35,058 nucleotides of DNA from Lishizhenia sp. (GCA_007117055.1 SKHH01000282.1:1-35058), one strand, 5' to 3'; shown: positions 1 through 8,787, counted from the first letter of the stretch. Program-made: numbers and translations. Notes: generated by a model from the sequence alone, not told the origin.

Positions 1-525
1 AGCCAATAGTAAGGCTTTATTTATAATGCTTTTTGTGAGCACCCCCTTATTATAGTCTTCAAAAATTATTGCGTCAACTCCTTTGGCTATTTCTTTTTCA
101 AGATGCTTTAGTAATGCTTCTTCCTCTGGTTGGGAAATGTCATTCGTCTGTTCTTCATCCACACGTAATAATTGTTGGTTATTTCCGATTACACGTGTTT
201 TTATAGTTGTTTTACGTTGCTTAGATCGAACGATACTATCGGTTTGAACTCCTGTTTCTTCTAGTAACTCTATCACCTTGTCACCAGGCGAGTCTTTGCC
301 AATAACAGAACAAACAGATACAGAGGCTGATAGACTAATGAGGTTTAAAGCTACGTTGGCAGCTCCACCTAATCGCTCTTCTCGAGAACTAAAACTTACA
401 ATTGGAACGGGAGCCTCAGGACTTATGCGATTTACTTTACCTTCGAGGTACGCATCAATCATAAGGTCACCAATTACAATTATTTTTTGTTTCGAGAAGT
501 TTTCGAAAAGAGCGTTTACGTCCAT
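1..525 (-). CDS. hldE: D-glycero-beta-D-manno-heptose-7-phosphate kinase (HldE/RfaE domain I), partial
   Basis: This is a PfkB-family sugar kinase read from ATG at 523-525 on the minus strand to the window edge, so only the first 175 residues are visible. The conserved HldE signature RISPEAPVPIV lies near residues 34-44, after the GDLMIDAYL stretch, and is followed by the sugar-binding GGAANVA motif. These closely resemble the kinase half of E. coli HldE, which phosphorylates D-glycero-beta-D-manno-heptose-7-phosphate at C1 in ADP-heptose synthesis. The C-terminal half is outside the window, so I cannot tell whether it is a stand-alone kinase or fused to the adenylyltransferase domain. It starts only three bases after the stop of the upstream aminotransferase, so the two are probably cotranscribed. 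gmhA, an earlier step of the same pathway, is elsewhere in this window. Confidence 0.88.
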   Translation of the reverse strand, partial: MDVNALFENFSKQKIIVIGDLMIDAYLEGKVNRISPEAPVPIVSFSSREERLGGAANVALNLISLSASVSVCSVIGKDSPGDKVIELLEETGVQTDSIVRSKQRKTTIKTRVIGNNQQLLRVDEEQTNDISQPEEEALLKHLEKEIAKGVDAIIFEDYNKGVLTKSIINKALLLA

Positions 526-528
526 AAT

Positions 529-1722
529 TTAATTGAGTTTTTTTAGTGCTTTGGCAATGCGGTTCATTGCTTTTGTAAGTGTCTCCTCGTCTGTAGCGTA
601 AGAAATACGAATACAATTAGGATCTCCAAAAGCATCACCTGTTACTAGAGCTACCAAAGCTTCCTCTAATAGATACATGCTCAAATCATTCGCATCTTTA
701 ATTACATTACCATTGAATGATTTTCCGAAGAAAGAAGAAACATCTGGGAAGAAATAAAAAGCTCCTTCAGGTTCGTTTACTAATACGCCATCCATTTCTT
801 GCAATGCTTTTAACACTAATGCTCTTCTGCTTTTAAATGCAGCAAGCATGTCTTTTAGGAAATCAGGATCTTTTTTTAGTGCAGCAATAGATGCTCTCTG
901 AGTTATGGAACAGGTACCACTTGTAAACTGACCTTGAATTTTAGAACAGGCTGCGGCAATTTCTTTTGGAGCACCGATATATCCCAAACGCCAACCGGTC
1001 ATTGCCCAAGCCTTGGACATACCATTAATGGTAACGACTTGGTCAAACACCTCAGGGAATTGAGCTAAACTTTCATGCTTTCCAACAAAGTTAATGTGCT
1101 CATAAATTTCGTCTGAAATAACAGTGATGTTTTTATATTTAGAAATTACTTTTGCCAGAGATTGTAGTTCTTCCTTGCTGTATACAGAACCTGTTGGATT
1201 ACAGGGTGTAGAAAAAATGATCATTTTAATTGAATCATCTAAGCTGTTTTCCAACTGTTCTCCAGTTAATTTAAAGTCAGAGTGAATATCAGCGTTAACA
1301 ACCACAGGAATTCCACCCGCTACTTTTACGATTTCGATGTAAGAAACCCAATATGGAGCAGGAATTAATACTTTGTCCCCAGGATTAATAAGACTCATTA
1401 CGACATTAGCAATGGATTGCTTAGCACCTGTTGAAACCACGATTTGATCTTTGCTGTATTTTAAACCATTATCACGTTCGAACTTTGCACAAATTGCCTC
1501 ACGTAAATCATCGTAACCAGGAACCGGAGTGTAAGTAGTGTAATTTTGCTCCATTCCTTCAATTGCAGCTTTTTTAATGAATTCAGGAGTGTGAAAATCG
1601 GGTTCTCCCAAACTCAAAGAAATAACATCTTTCCCTTCTGCTTTTAATTCTCTACTTTTTCTAGACATAGCAATAGTAGCCGACTCCTCCATTGCTTGCA
1701 ATCTTTCAGATAATTCAATCAT
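529..1722 (-). CDS. Class I PLP-dependent aminotransferase (aspartate aminotransferase-like)
   Basis: A 397-residue fold-type I aminotransferase of full family length. It has NPTG at 175-178, the PLP-contacting SDEIY at 203-207, and the Schiff-base lysine K237 in SKAWAMTGWRLGY, whose R245 is also typical. The C-terminal IRISYA stretch holds the arginine that normally binds the substrate carboxylate. This pattern fits the subgroup of bacterial aspartate/prephenate aminotransferases (AspB-like) that use aspartate or aromatic substrates with 2-oxoglutarate. The exact substrate cannot be assigned from sequence. The enzyme is cytoplasmic, with no signal peptide. The heptose kinase gene follows after three bases, which looks like an operon, although no shared pathway is obvious. 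Confidence 0.92.
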   Translation of the reverse strand: MIELSERLQAMEESATIAMSRKSRELKAEGKDVISLSLGEPDFHTPEFIKKAAIEGMEQNYTTYTPVPGYDDLREAICAKFERDNGLKYSKDQIVVSTGAKQSIANVVMSLINPGDKVLIPAPYWVSYIEIVKVAGGIPVVVNADIHSDFKLTGEQLENSLDDSIKMIIFSTPCNPTGSVYSKEELQSLAKVISKYKNITVISDEIYEHINFVGKHESLAQFPEVFDQVVTINGMSKAWAMTGWRLGYIGAPKEIAAACSKIQGQFTSGTCSITQRASIAALKKDPDFLKDMLAAFKSRRALVLKALQEMDGVLVNEPEGAFYFFPDVSSFFGKSFNGNVIKDANDLSMYLLEEALVALVTGDAFGDPNCIRISYATDEETLTKAMNRIAKALKKLN

Positions 1723-1744
1723 ATCAGTTCTTCATTATTTTTGA

Positions 1745-1752
1745 CAAAAATA
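1745..1752 (-). promoter_or_regulatory. Candidate -7 element for the aminotransferase operon
   Basis: On the minus strand the sequence reads TATTTTTG, a match to the Bacteroidota -7 consensus TAnnTTTG, about 20 bases upstream of the aminotransferase ATG. No convincing -33 TTTG lies at the right distance, so this rests on the -7 box alone. The rest of 1723-1995 is AT-rich, with no ORF or strong hairpin. Confidence 0.4.
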
Positions 1753-1995
1753 CTTTTTTAAGTCTAAATAATAGATATGTATGAAATAAACTAAAACAGA
1801 TTTTGTGAGGTAAACGAACCATTATTGTACTGAATGATTAGATACCTCTCATATCATTTCAAGTAACAACTGCAAAAAAAATGTTTTTTTTAGAGTACTG
1901 GTTAAACTAAATTATAATTAGGTTCAACTTTAAAAATATAGCCTAAAAACAATTGCTTAATAGCCTCCAGCGAAGGCGATAAAAACATACGTAAA

Positions 1996-3165
1996 TTAAA
2001 GTTGATTTAATTCCGAAAATAAGCAGATTTTCATTCGAACAACTCGTTTTACAGAAGCTTCTATTTCGTTTTTGATTTCTTCGGATGTTGTGTAAGCTTC
2101 TAGCAGTTCAGCGTGTGCTTTTCTTGCATCAAGAGGCATGAGTAAAATGTCACAACCTGCCGAAATAGCTAACGTGTTTGCGTTTTGTACATTTCGAACA
2201 CCCCCCATGTTTAATGCGTCTGTAATGATTAGTCCTTCAAAATTTAGGCCGTCTCTTAATAAATCGGTTACTATTTTTCTACTGGTCGTAGCGGGAAGGT
2301 TATTTGTAGAGAAGTTAGGGTTGTTTTTTACGGCTATATGAGCAATCATAATACTTAAAACACCATTTTCTATTAGTTCGGGGTAATTCTTAATTTCTTT
2401 CATTTCTCCATCGATGTAAACAAGTTTTTCATGCGTATCACCAACTACATATCCATGACCTGGAAAGTGCTTTGCAGTGGCTATGATTTGGTGTTCTTGT
2501 GTTTTAGAAATAAATGCATTTGACCAAGGTACTACGTTTTCGGGTTGGTGTCCAAAGCTTCTCCACCCAACGGTTTTATTGGGAGACATATCTACTACTG
2601 GAGCAAAATTATAGTTTATTCCTATTTTATTTAATTCACTTGAGATAGTTGTTGCAACCTCTTCAACTTCTTGGATGTTTTGAAGTGTATTTGCTTTGGC
2701 TACTGTTTTTGTGTTATTTATTTTTCGATTGATTAAACTTGGTTCAGCATCGGCACTGTAGAGAAATGGTAAGCGTTGTTTTTCCGCGTTTAATATGTTA
2801 TATTCATAAATCCAATTTTTAAATTCTTCTTTGGTACCGTTTAACATTAAAATCCCTCCAATTAAGCCATCTTTAACTAACTCGTCAATTATCGCTTTTG
2901 ATTGTCCGTGTTTCCCCATTGCAGGCATAATGAGTTGAGCGATTTTCTCGGATGGACTCATGATGTTAAGATAGCTTTGTACCAAGTTGTCAAGTGTTGT
3001 GTCTGTTTTTAAGTAATCATCTAGAGTGAAAATTTTTGGTGTGACTCCTTCTGTGGTTTTATTTGTTTCTTCCGATTGTTTGGAAAGGAGTTGCTCGTTT
3101 TCTTGAGCTTGACAAGTGTAAAAGCTAAAAAATAGAATAAATGACGAGAGTTTAATTGGAGACAT
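1996..3165 (-). CDS. Glycoside hydrolase family 3, beta-N-acetylhexosaminidase (NagZ-like), secreted
   Basis: A 389-residue protein with an N-terminal signal peptide ending near CQAQ (residues 18-21), so it should act in the periplasm or outside. It carries the NagZ-type GH3 signature: KHFPGHG at 232-238 followed by D243-T-H245, the Asp-His pair that acts as general acid/base in this subfamily. The nucleophile is probably D316 in TDALNMGG. Family members remove beta-1,4-linked N-acetylglucosamine from muropeptides or chitin-like chains. Only the catalytic barrel is present, without the second GH3 domain or the fused beta-lactamase domain found in some Bacteroidota homologues. The gene begins three bases after the OsmC-like gene ends. 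A linker-like, Thr/Glu-rich stretch (about 25-45) follows the signal peptide. Confidence 0.88.
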   Translation of the reverse strand: MSPIKLSSFILFFSFYTCQAQENEQLLSKQSEETNKTTEGVTPKIFTLDDYLKTDTTLDNLVQSYLNIMSPSEKIAQLIMPAMGKHGQSKAIIDELVKDGLIGGILMLNGTKEEFKNWIYEYNILNAEKQRLPFLYSADAEPSLINRKINNTKTVAKANTLQNIQEVEEVATTISSELNKIGINYNFAPVVDMSPNKTVGWRSFGHQPENVVPWSNAFISKTQEHQIIATAKHFPGHGYVVGDTHEKLVYIDGEMKEIKNYPELIENGVLSIMIAHIAVKNNPNFSTNNLPATTSRKIVTDLLRDGLNFEGLIITDALNMGGVRNVQNANTLAISAGCDILLMPLDARKAHAELLEAYTTSEEIKNEIEASVKRVVRMKICLFSELNQL

Positions 3166-3168
3166 AAT

Positions 3169-3573
3169 TTAAAAAATAAAGTTGATGTTGATTTTCATTT
3201 CAGTAGATACACTTTGAGCTACGGGACACTTTTTAGCAGCGTTCTTTATACGTTGTTGGTCTTTTTCTGTCCAATTATTGCCGCGAAGATCAAGTTCAAT
3301 GTCTAAAGATCCAACTCTTCTTGGGTTGCTCAACATTGTTTTTTGTACTTCACCGTTTCCTTGAATGAATTGTAAATCATGTTGCTCGCAGAAAATCCCA
3401 ATAATGGTCATCATGCATGAAATGTAAGAAGCGGCAAGCATGTCTGTGGGTGAAAAATAAGATCCTTTGCCATTATTGTCAATTGGAGCGTCTGTTGTAA
3501 TTTTTTCTCCTGAATCTAAGTGTCTACAAGAGGTTCGTTTTTCTCCTAGATATGCTATTTGAATTTTTGTCAT
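3169..3573 (-). CDS. OsmC family peroxiredoxin-like protein
   Basis: An OsmC/Ohr-fold protein of 134 residues when started at the ATG at 3571-3573. This start is preceded by a purine-rich AAAGAAAG stretch and gives the usual family N terminus; an upstream in-frame ATG at 3615 would add 14 atypical basic residues. The two family cysteines are visible as C53 (in SCMMT) and C116 (in KKCPVAQS). In characterised OsmC/Ohr proteins this pair reduces organic hydroperoxides with thiol or lipoyl donors. The divergent neighbour is lipoyl synthase, and Ohr is known to be recycled by lipoylated enzymes, so the pairing may be functional, but that is inference. The protein is cytoplasmic and cotranscribed with the GH3 gene downstream. 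Confidence 0.85.
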   Translation of the reverse strand: MTKIQIAYLGEKRTSCRHLDSGEKITTDAPIDNNGKGSYFSPTDMLAASYISCMMTIIGIFCEQHDLQFIQGNGEVQKTMLSNPRRVGSLDIELDLRGNNWTEKDQQRIKNAAKKCPVAQSVSTEMKININFIF

Positions 3574-3596
3574 CTTCTTTCTTTTAAGTAATTTTG
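3566..3596 (+). promoter_or_regulatory. Consensus Bacteroidota promoter for lipA
   Basis: TTTG at 3566-3569, a 19-base spacer and TAATTTTG at 3589-3596 exactly match the TTTG-N19-TAnnTTTG primary sigma promoter of Bacteroidota. Transcription would start near 3600, leaving a leader of about 78 bases before lipA. The -33 box lies within the first codons of the divergent osmC-like gene, so RNA polymerase bound here would sit over that gene's start codon. Confidence 0.75.
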
Positions 3597-3678
3597 TAGC
3601 TTTATATGAGAACAAAGAACGTGATTTTTAATTTATCGTTCATTAGAATTCTTATTTTTATCTTTAAAAAAGAAAAAA

Positions 3679-4566
3679 ATGCAAATAGCTACAGAATATA
3701 AAGTTGAAAATAAAATAGAAAAAATTCGTAAGCCGAAATGGCTCCGTGTAAAGCTCCCAACTGGGGAGAACTATCGAAAAGTTCGAAAACTGGTAGACGA
3801 ACATAAACTGCATACAATATGTGAGAGCGGTAGTTGTCCAAATATGGGGGAATGTTGGGGAGCAGGTACTGCGACTTTCATGATTTTGGGTAATATTTGT
3901 ACAAGGTCTTGTGGTTTTTGTGCTGTTCAAACAGGAAGACCAGATGAGGTAGATGAGTTTGAACCAGGAAGGGTTGCTCACTCGGTGAAAACGATGGGGG
4001 TAAAACACGCTGTCATTACCTCTGTGGATAGAGATGATTTGTCTGATGGTGGAGCAAACATTTGGGCGCAAACAGTAAGAGCAATCCGCAAGCAATCTTC
4101 GGGGACAACATTAGAAACACTTTTGCCTGATTTTGCTGGTAAGTGGCAAAATCTTGAAATTGTGTTAGAGGAAGCTCCTGAAATAGTTTCGCATAATTTG
4201 GAAACTGTACGTAGATTAACCAAGCAGGTTAGAATTCAAGCAAAATATGATCGAAGTCTCGAAGCCTTGTTTCGCATAAAAAAAGCAGGTATGAGAACAA
4301 AATCGGGCATCATGTTAGGCTTGGGAGAATCTCATCAGGAAGTTGTTGAAACTATGGAAGATATGAGAAGTGTTGGTGTTGATATTGTTACTTTAGGTCA
4401 GTATTTGCAACCTACGCCAAAGCACCTTCCTGTGGCTGAGTTTGTAACTCCTGAACGTTTCGAAGAATACAAGCAATTAGGGTTAGAAATGGGTTTTAAA
4501 TATGTAGAAAGTGGACCGTTGGTACGTTCCTCTTATCATGCAGAAAAACACATTTTTGATATGTAG
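3679..4566 (+). CDS. lipA: Lipoyl synthase
   Basis: A 295-residue radical SAM enzyme that inserts two sulfur atoms into octanoyl groups bound to lipoyl domains of 2-oxoacid dehydrogenases and the glycine cleavage H protein. Both iron-sulfur sites are visible: the auxiliary-cluster cysteines C48, C53 and C59 (CESGSCPNMGEC) and the radical SAM CxxxCxxC cysteines C74, C78 and C81 (CTRSCGFC). The C-terminal RSSYHAE motif at 283-289 supplies the serine ligand of the auxiliary cluster, so the enzyme looks complete and active. It is cytoplasmic. The gene is monocistronic as far as can be seen, with its own consensus promoter overlapping the divergent osmC-like gene. Confidence 0.97.
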   Translation: MQIATEYKVENKIEKIRKPKWLRVKLPTGENYRKVRKLVDEHKLHTICESGSCPNMGECWGAGTATFMILGNICTRSCGFCAVQTGRPDEVDEFEPGRVAHSVKTMGVKHAVITSVDRDDLSDGGANIWAQTVRAIRKQSSGTTLETLLPDFAGKWQNLEIVLEEAPEIVSHNLETVRRLTKQVRIQAKYDRSLEALFRIKKAGMRTKSGIMLGLGESHQEVVETMEDMRSVGVDIVTLGQYLQPTPKHLPVAEFVTPERFEEYKQLGLEMGFKYVESGPLVRSSYHAEKHIFDM

Positions 4567-4576
4567 AAAATGGATG

Positions 4577-4614
4577 GATTGATTTTAATTAGTGTAATTT
4601 TTAGACAATCAATC
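4577..4614. other. Inverted repeat downstream of lipA
   Basis: GATTGATT at 4577-4584 is matched by AATCAATC at 4607-4614 with a 22-base spacer, just after the lipA stop. It could form a weak AT-rich hairpin but lacks a clean T tract, so its role as a terminator is doubtful. Confidence 0.25.
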
Positions 4615-4709
4615 AGTTAAATTAACACTTTAGTATATAGAAATCTTCAAGGTTATTACATATTAAGATTTTTTTGTAAATTGGCGCCTTGAAAATGTTA
4701 TGAAACCGT

Positions 4710-7700
4710 ATGAAAATAAATAAAATGAATCGAAGTAGATTAGTAATTGGTGTTTTAGGAGTAGCAGCTATGGCGACGTCGTTGTTGTTATTGAATACTT
4801 TTGGAACAGAGGCGGAGTCAAAGTACTCGAAGAATAGGGGGACGCTGGGGCAAACTCAGTCGTCGAATCATTATCAGGACTGGTTAGAGGCGAAGATGTT
4901 AGATGTAGAAACAGGGTTGCCTATTACTCCTGATCGTTTGCAGGATATACTACACGCGCATGCACTTCAACCAAAGTCTCTAGTAGTGGAATGGATGGAG
5001 CATGGACCAGATAATATTGGTGGTCGTACAAGAGCTGTTCATATTGATCGTTTGAATAACAATAGAATTTGGTCAGGAGGTGTTACAGGAGGTCTTTACA
5101 AATCAGAAAACAGAGCTAATCGTTGGTACAGAGTAGATAACTTCCCTGGTAATCAAATGATATCTTCGATATCTCAAGATGCTGCTGGAAACGTTTATGT
5201 CGCAACAGGTTCTTTACAGGAGGGAAGTAGCTGGACGGGCAATGGTTTATATGTTACACCAGACGCTGGAGAAACATGGGAACTTGTGCCGGGTACAGAG
5301 AACATGACTAGAATTAATAGAGTGATTGGGCATGAAAATTGGAATCACATTTACTTTACAACAAATTCTGGCTTTCCATTAAGAAAATATTCATACGGTG
5401 GTGAGATTGAAAATGTAAGTTCGTACGGTGGTCAAGGAGCAAGAACATTGGCGGTTTCAGATGACGGTGAAATAATTGTTTGTGGCGCGGGTAATCACAG
5501 AACGTTTGTTTCGAAAGACGCAGGGGAAACCTGGGAAGATAAATCTGGTAATGGTGAAGGTCAAATTGCAACAGGCGGAGTTGCTCGTATAGAATATGCT
5601 GTTTCTACAAAGAAATCAAACGGACACTATTCTATTTATGCTACAACTGTAAATGGAGGAGCCTCTAACAATCAAGGTCAGTGGATTTCTATTAATACTG
5701 GAGACAATTGGCATCAGCATACACCAGCAACAGGTCCAGGGATTGAAAATGGTGTGATTGACTTTAGAAATCAAGGTACTTGGAATAATGTAGCGACTTT
5801 TGATCCAACAGATCCTAAGCGAGTTATTGTAGGTGGGATTGATTTACATGAGTGGAGACAAGTAATCGACAATCCTCCATCTGGTGGTTGGAATAAAATT
5901 TCGTTATGGTTTGTAAATCCAACAAATCCACTTTATGTACATGCGGATAATCATGATTTGAAATGGGATAAAAACAATGTATTGTACATTGGAAATGACG
6001 GAGGGGTAAATAAGTCAGAAGATTTGGCTCAAACATTTTATCCAGCAAACAGAGGGTATAACATCGCACAGTTCTTCAAGATTGCATACGATCGTGAAGG
6101 TGCTGTTGTAGGAGGTACACAAGATAATGGTAGTTTGTATAATAACTACACGAATTCTACATTTAGAGAGTTTAGACAGGTTACTGGTGGGGATGGCTTC
6201 TCTGCAGCTATATCATTTTTTAATCCGAATCTGATCATCACAAGTAGTCAGTTTAACAATTTAAATCGCTCGGGTGATGGAGGGCAAACCTTTAACCCGT
6301 TAGTTCCAAGATGGCCAGCACAATACGCAGATCCTGGGACAGATGGTGCGCAGCATCCGTTTCATACGGAGTTTTATTTAGCTGAATACTATGATCCAAG
6401 TTCTGAGGATTCGGTACTTTTTGTGCCACAACAACGTTATGACGCTGGAGATGTTGTTCGAGTGCCAAGTTTGGCTACTGGAGATACGATCGATTACATC
6501 ACCCCGACAATAGTACGTTATTCTGACACGTTGTTATATGATCCGTCATTAACAAGAACGGAATATGTTGTAATAGATGAGCACTCAGGAATTTCTTACG
6601 ATTTAGGAATCTTTGATTTTGAACCTATGCCTTCAGCTTCTGGGAATTATCCTCCTGCTATTGGTGATTCTTTAATTGTTAATGGACCATTAGGCTTGGA
6701 TACTATAAAAGTCGCTTCTTTTGAAGGATATGACTTTTTCGTAGGTGTGGAAGAAGTATCAGGCGACTTGTTTGATATGGCGAGAGATACCATGTTGCTT
6801 GGTATTCCATGGGATACGCTTAAAGTAATGGATCCATTCCAATCGTGGTTCGTCGTTGCGACTACTGCTAATGGTGGGGAGTTGTGGGGAACGCGTGACG
6901 CTTTGCGTTTATCTATTTTAGAGCCAAAATGGGCAAGAATTGCGACTCAGTTAGGGGGTGCTGCACTTGACGTTGAGTTCAGTGAGGACCTAAACCACAT
7001 GTTTGTTTCTGGAGGGCCATTTAAGAGTTCAACGGAATTTAATAATTCAGGACCATTACATAGAATTGATGGTTTGGGAAGTGTGTATTCATCGGATCCT
7101 GACTTTATGACTAAAGTGGACACGAGAGATCAGTTTGGAGCAACGGCAACTACCAAAACACAAATTTCTAACTTGAATTTTGCAGGAATTGGTATTGATC
7201 CTAGAAATCCAGATATCTTAGTAGCAACTCAAGGGTTTAATGGAAGTGTGTACCGCTCTAATAATGCTACATCAGCAACACCTACATTTACTAATGTCGG
7301 TTCGCAAGGTGGTTTGGCTTTTTATGACGTTGTTGTAGATAGAGATGATCATGATATCTTATTCGCGGCAACAATTAACGGTGTAAGTCTTTCTGAGGAC
7401 GGAGGAGCTACATGGACGGATGTTTCTGATCCAAGTTTCGCTGGAACTCCTTGTTACCATATTGAACAGTCATGGAGAACTTGGGATGAAGGAAACAAAA
7501 GACCTGGAGCCATTTTCTTAGGAACCCATGGTCGTGGTATATTCTCAACTGATGCAGTATTAAATGTAGCGGAAAATGACAATGTGATTAAAGAAAAAGA
7601 AAAGAAAGAATCTTTTGTAAGCGTTTATCCAAATCCATCTAGAGATAATAGTACGTTAGTGATAGATGTTAAAAAGGAATCTTCAAATGTTTCTATTCTA

Positions 7701-7865
7701 TTCTTCAACCTTTCTGGTAGTGTAGTGAAGTCAATCAATAGAACGAATATGTACATGGGAAAAAATGAAATTTTCTTTAGTGCATCTGATTTACCGCAAG
7801 GAACTTATTTAATTCGAGTTCAGGCAGGTGATCAAATTGAAACAACTAAATACATTAAAATGTAA
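4710..7865 (+). CDS. T9SS-exported Asp-box beta-propeller protein
   Basis: A 1051-residue secreted protein. The N terminus has a hydrophobic signal segment (about 10-30). Several Asp-box motifs (S/T-x-D-x-G-x-T-W/F) mark propeller blades: residues 183-190 (TPDAGETW), 268-275 (SKDAGETW), about 521-528 (SGDGGQTF) and about 895-902 (SEDGGATW). They are characteristic of BNR/VPS10-sortilin-like propellers found in sialidase- and xyloglucanase-type proteins. The last 80 or so residues form a type A T9SS sorting domain, beginning around SVYPNPS and ending in a beta-rich tail with KYIKM, so the protein is expected on the cell surface or outside. No catalytic residues of a known glycosidase are evident, so adhesion or polymer binding is as likely as hydrolysis. 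The first ATG (4710) is used; M6 is an alternative. A strong terminator follows. Confidence 0.87.
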   Translation: MKINKMNRSRLVIGVLGVAAMATSLLLLNTFGTEAESKYSKNRGTLGQTQSSNHYQDWLEAKMLDVETGLPITPDRLQDILHAHALQPKSLVVEWMEHGPDNIGGRTRAVHIDRLNNNRIWSGGVTGGLYKSENRANRWYRVDNFPGNQMISSISQDAAGNVYVATGSLQEGSSWTGNGLYVTPDAGETWELVPGTENMTRINRVIGHENWNHIYFTTNSGFPLRKYSYGGEIENVSSYGGQGARTLAVSDDGEIIVCGAGNHRTFVSKDAGETWEDKSGNGEGQIATGGVARIEYAVSTKKSNGHYSIYATTVNGGASNNQGQWISINTGDNWHQHTPATGPGIENGVIDFRNQGTWNNVATFDPTDPKRVIVGGIDLHEWRQVIDNPPSGGWNKISLWFVNPTNPLYVHADNHDLKWDKNNVLYIGNDGGVNKSEDLAQTFYPANRGYNIAQFFKIAYDREGAVVGGTQDNGSLYNNYTNSTFREFRQVTGGDGFSAAISFFNPNLIITSSQFNNLNRSGDGGQTFNPLVPRWPAQYADPGTDGAQHPFHTEFYLAEYYDPSSEDSVLFVPQQRYDAGDVVRVPSLATGDTIDYITPTIVRYSDTLLYDPSLTRTEYVVIDEHSGISYDLGIFDFEPMPSASGNYPPAIGDSLIVNGPLGLDTIKVASFEGYDFFVGVEEVSGDLFDMARDTMLLGIPWDTLKVMDPFQSWFVVATTANGGELWGTRDALRLSILEPKWARIATQLGGAALDVEFSEDLNHMFVSGGPFKSSTEFNNSGPLHRIDGLGSVYSSDPDFMTKVDTRDQFGATATTKTQISNLNFAGIGIDPRNPDILVATQGFNGSVYRSNNATSATPTFTNVGSQGGLAFYDVVVDRDDHDILFAATINGVSLSEDGGATWTDVSDPSFAGTPCYHIEQSWRTWDEGNKRPGAIFLGTHGRGIFSTDAVLNVAENDNVIKEKEKKESFVSVYPNPSRDNSTLVIDVKKESSNVSILFFNLSGSVVKSINRTNMYMGKNEIFFSASDLPQGTYLIRVQAGDQIETTKYIKM

Positions 7866-7884
7866 TACTATATTTTAAATAGGG

Positions 7885-7920
7885 AACCCTCTACTGATTA
7901 ACAGTAGAGGGTTTTTCTTT
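7885..7920 (+). terminator. Rho-independent terminator after the Asp-box protein gene
   Basis: A perfect 12-bp stem (AACCCTCTACTG at 7885-7896 with its complement at 7902-7913) encloses a 5-base loop and runs into a T-rich tract. It ends 30 bases before the next gene and clearly separates the two transcripts. Confidence 0.92.
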
Positions 7921-7949
7921 TCTTTTTATATAAACTAAAATCGAATATT

Positions 7950-8357
7950 ATGTCGACAAAAATTAGCTTGAAAGAAGCCTTAAATACTGTAGCTGAATTC
8001 CACGATGCTTTTGGTGTTCAAAATAATTATCAGCCAATCGCTCAAATTGGTGAGGATCAAATTCAATTGAGACATGACTTGATGAAAGAGGAAAATGAAG
8101 AGTACCTCATAGCAGCAAAAGAGAATGACTTAGTTGAAATCGCCGATGCATTGGGTGATCAACTTTATATTTTGTGTGGTACAATCGTAAAGCATGGACT
8201 ACAAGATAGGATTGGAGAAATTTTTAAGGAGATTCACGCATCAAACATGAGTAAATTAGGTGAAGATGGAAAGCCAATTTACCGAGAGGATGGGAAAGTG
8301 TTAAAAGGACCAAATTATTTTAGACCTAATATTGCCAAATATCTTGATGACAAATAA
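7950..8357 (+). CDS. MazG-like all-alpha nucleoside triphosphate pyrophosphohydrolase
   Basis: A 135-residue protein with the magnesium-binding signature of the all-alpha NTP-PPase superfamily: EENEE at 47-51 (EExxE), then E63-x-x-D66 eleven residues later, and D70. Members hydrolyse (d)NTPs or phosphoribosyl-ATP to the monophosphate and pyrophosphate. This protein is much shorter than two-domain MazG and lacks the HisE context, so a house-cleaning nucleotidase role is more likely than histidine synthesis. The C-terminal segment (about 100-135, with EDGKPIYREDGKVLKGPNYF) is a common extension in this subgroup. The following NUDIX gene overlaps its end by 11 bases, suggesting translational coupling. 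Confidence 0.82.
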   Translation: MSTKISLKEALNTVAEFHDAFGVQNNYQPIAQIGEDQIQLRHDLMKEENEEYLIAAKENDLVEIADALGDQLYILCGTIVKHGLQDRIGEIFKEIHASNMSKLGEDGKPIYREDGKVLKGPNYFRPNIAKYLDDK

Positions 8358-8787
8358 TTCGGCTGGACAAACTTTAATTCGTGTTTATGGTGTGTGCATA
8401 AAAGAACAAAAGCTTCTTTTGCTGCAGGAATCCATGAACGGAAAATCGTTTACTAAATTTCCTGGTGGAGGGCTTGAATACGGTGAAGGACTAAAGGATT
8501 GTTTGAAAAGAGAGTTTTTAGAAGAACTTGGATGGGCAGTGGAAGTCTATGAGTTGGTTTATGTCAATGATTTTTGTCAACCAAGTGCTTTTCATCAGGA
8601 TACCCAAATTATCAGTTTTTATTATCGTGTAGTTATATTAGAAGAGCTCGATGCTGCTACTGTGCGGGATAAAAACGAAACACCAACTTGGGTAAACCTG
8701 AATCAATTGACAAGTCAGTCGGTGGATTTTCCAATCGATAAAACAGTGGTCGAAAAATTAATGAAGGAAATGAAACTAAATGGCTAG
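8347..8787 (+). CDS. NUDIX hydrolase
   Basis: A 146-residue protein starting at the ATG at 8347; a TTG at 8332 would add five residues, but the ATG overlapping the upstream stop region is the better start. The complete Nudix box Gx5Ex7REUxEExGU spans residues 41-63 (from GGLEYGE to REFLEELGW), so the metal-binding and catalytic glutamates are all present. Nudix enzymes cleave nucleoside diphosphates linked to another group. The substrate cannot be read from the sequence. Coupling to a MazG-like pyrophosphohydrolase suggests nucleotide-pool sanitation. The protein is cytoplasmic and converges on the minus-strand gene beginning 17 bases downstream. Confidence 0.9.
   Translation: MTNNSAGQTLIRVYGVCIKEQKLLLLQESMNGKSFTKFPGGGLEYGEGLKDCLKREFLEELGWAVEVYELVYVNDFCQPSAFHQDTQIISFYYRVVILEELDAATVRDKNETPTWVNLNQLTSQSVDFPIDKTVVEKLMKEMKLNG

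Noticed and set aside
278..532. Plus-strand ORF of 84 codons
   Set aside because: It lies opposite the heptose kinase, whose translation shows clear HldE motifs; the plus-strand reading shows no family resemblance.
3664..4095. Minus-strand ORF of 143 codons
   Set aside because: It is antisense to lipA over the cluster-binding cysteines and has no coherent motif.
8332..8346. TTG start for the NUDIX protein
   Set aside because: It adds five residues inside the previous gene; the ATG at 8347 is a simpler start.
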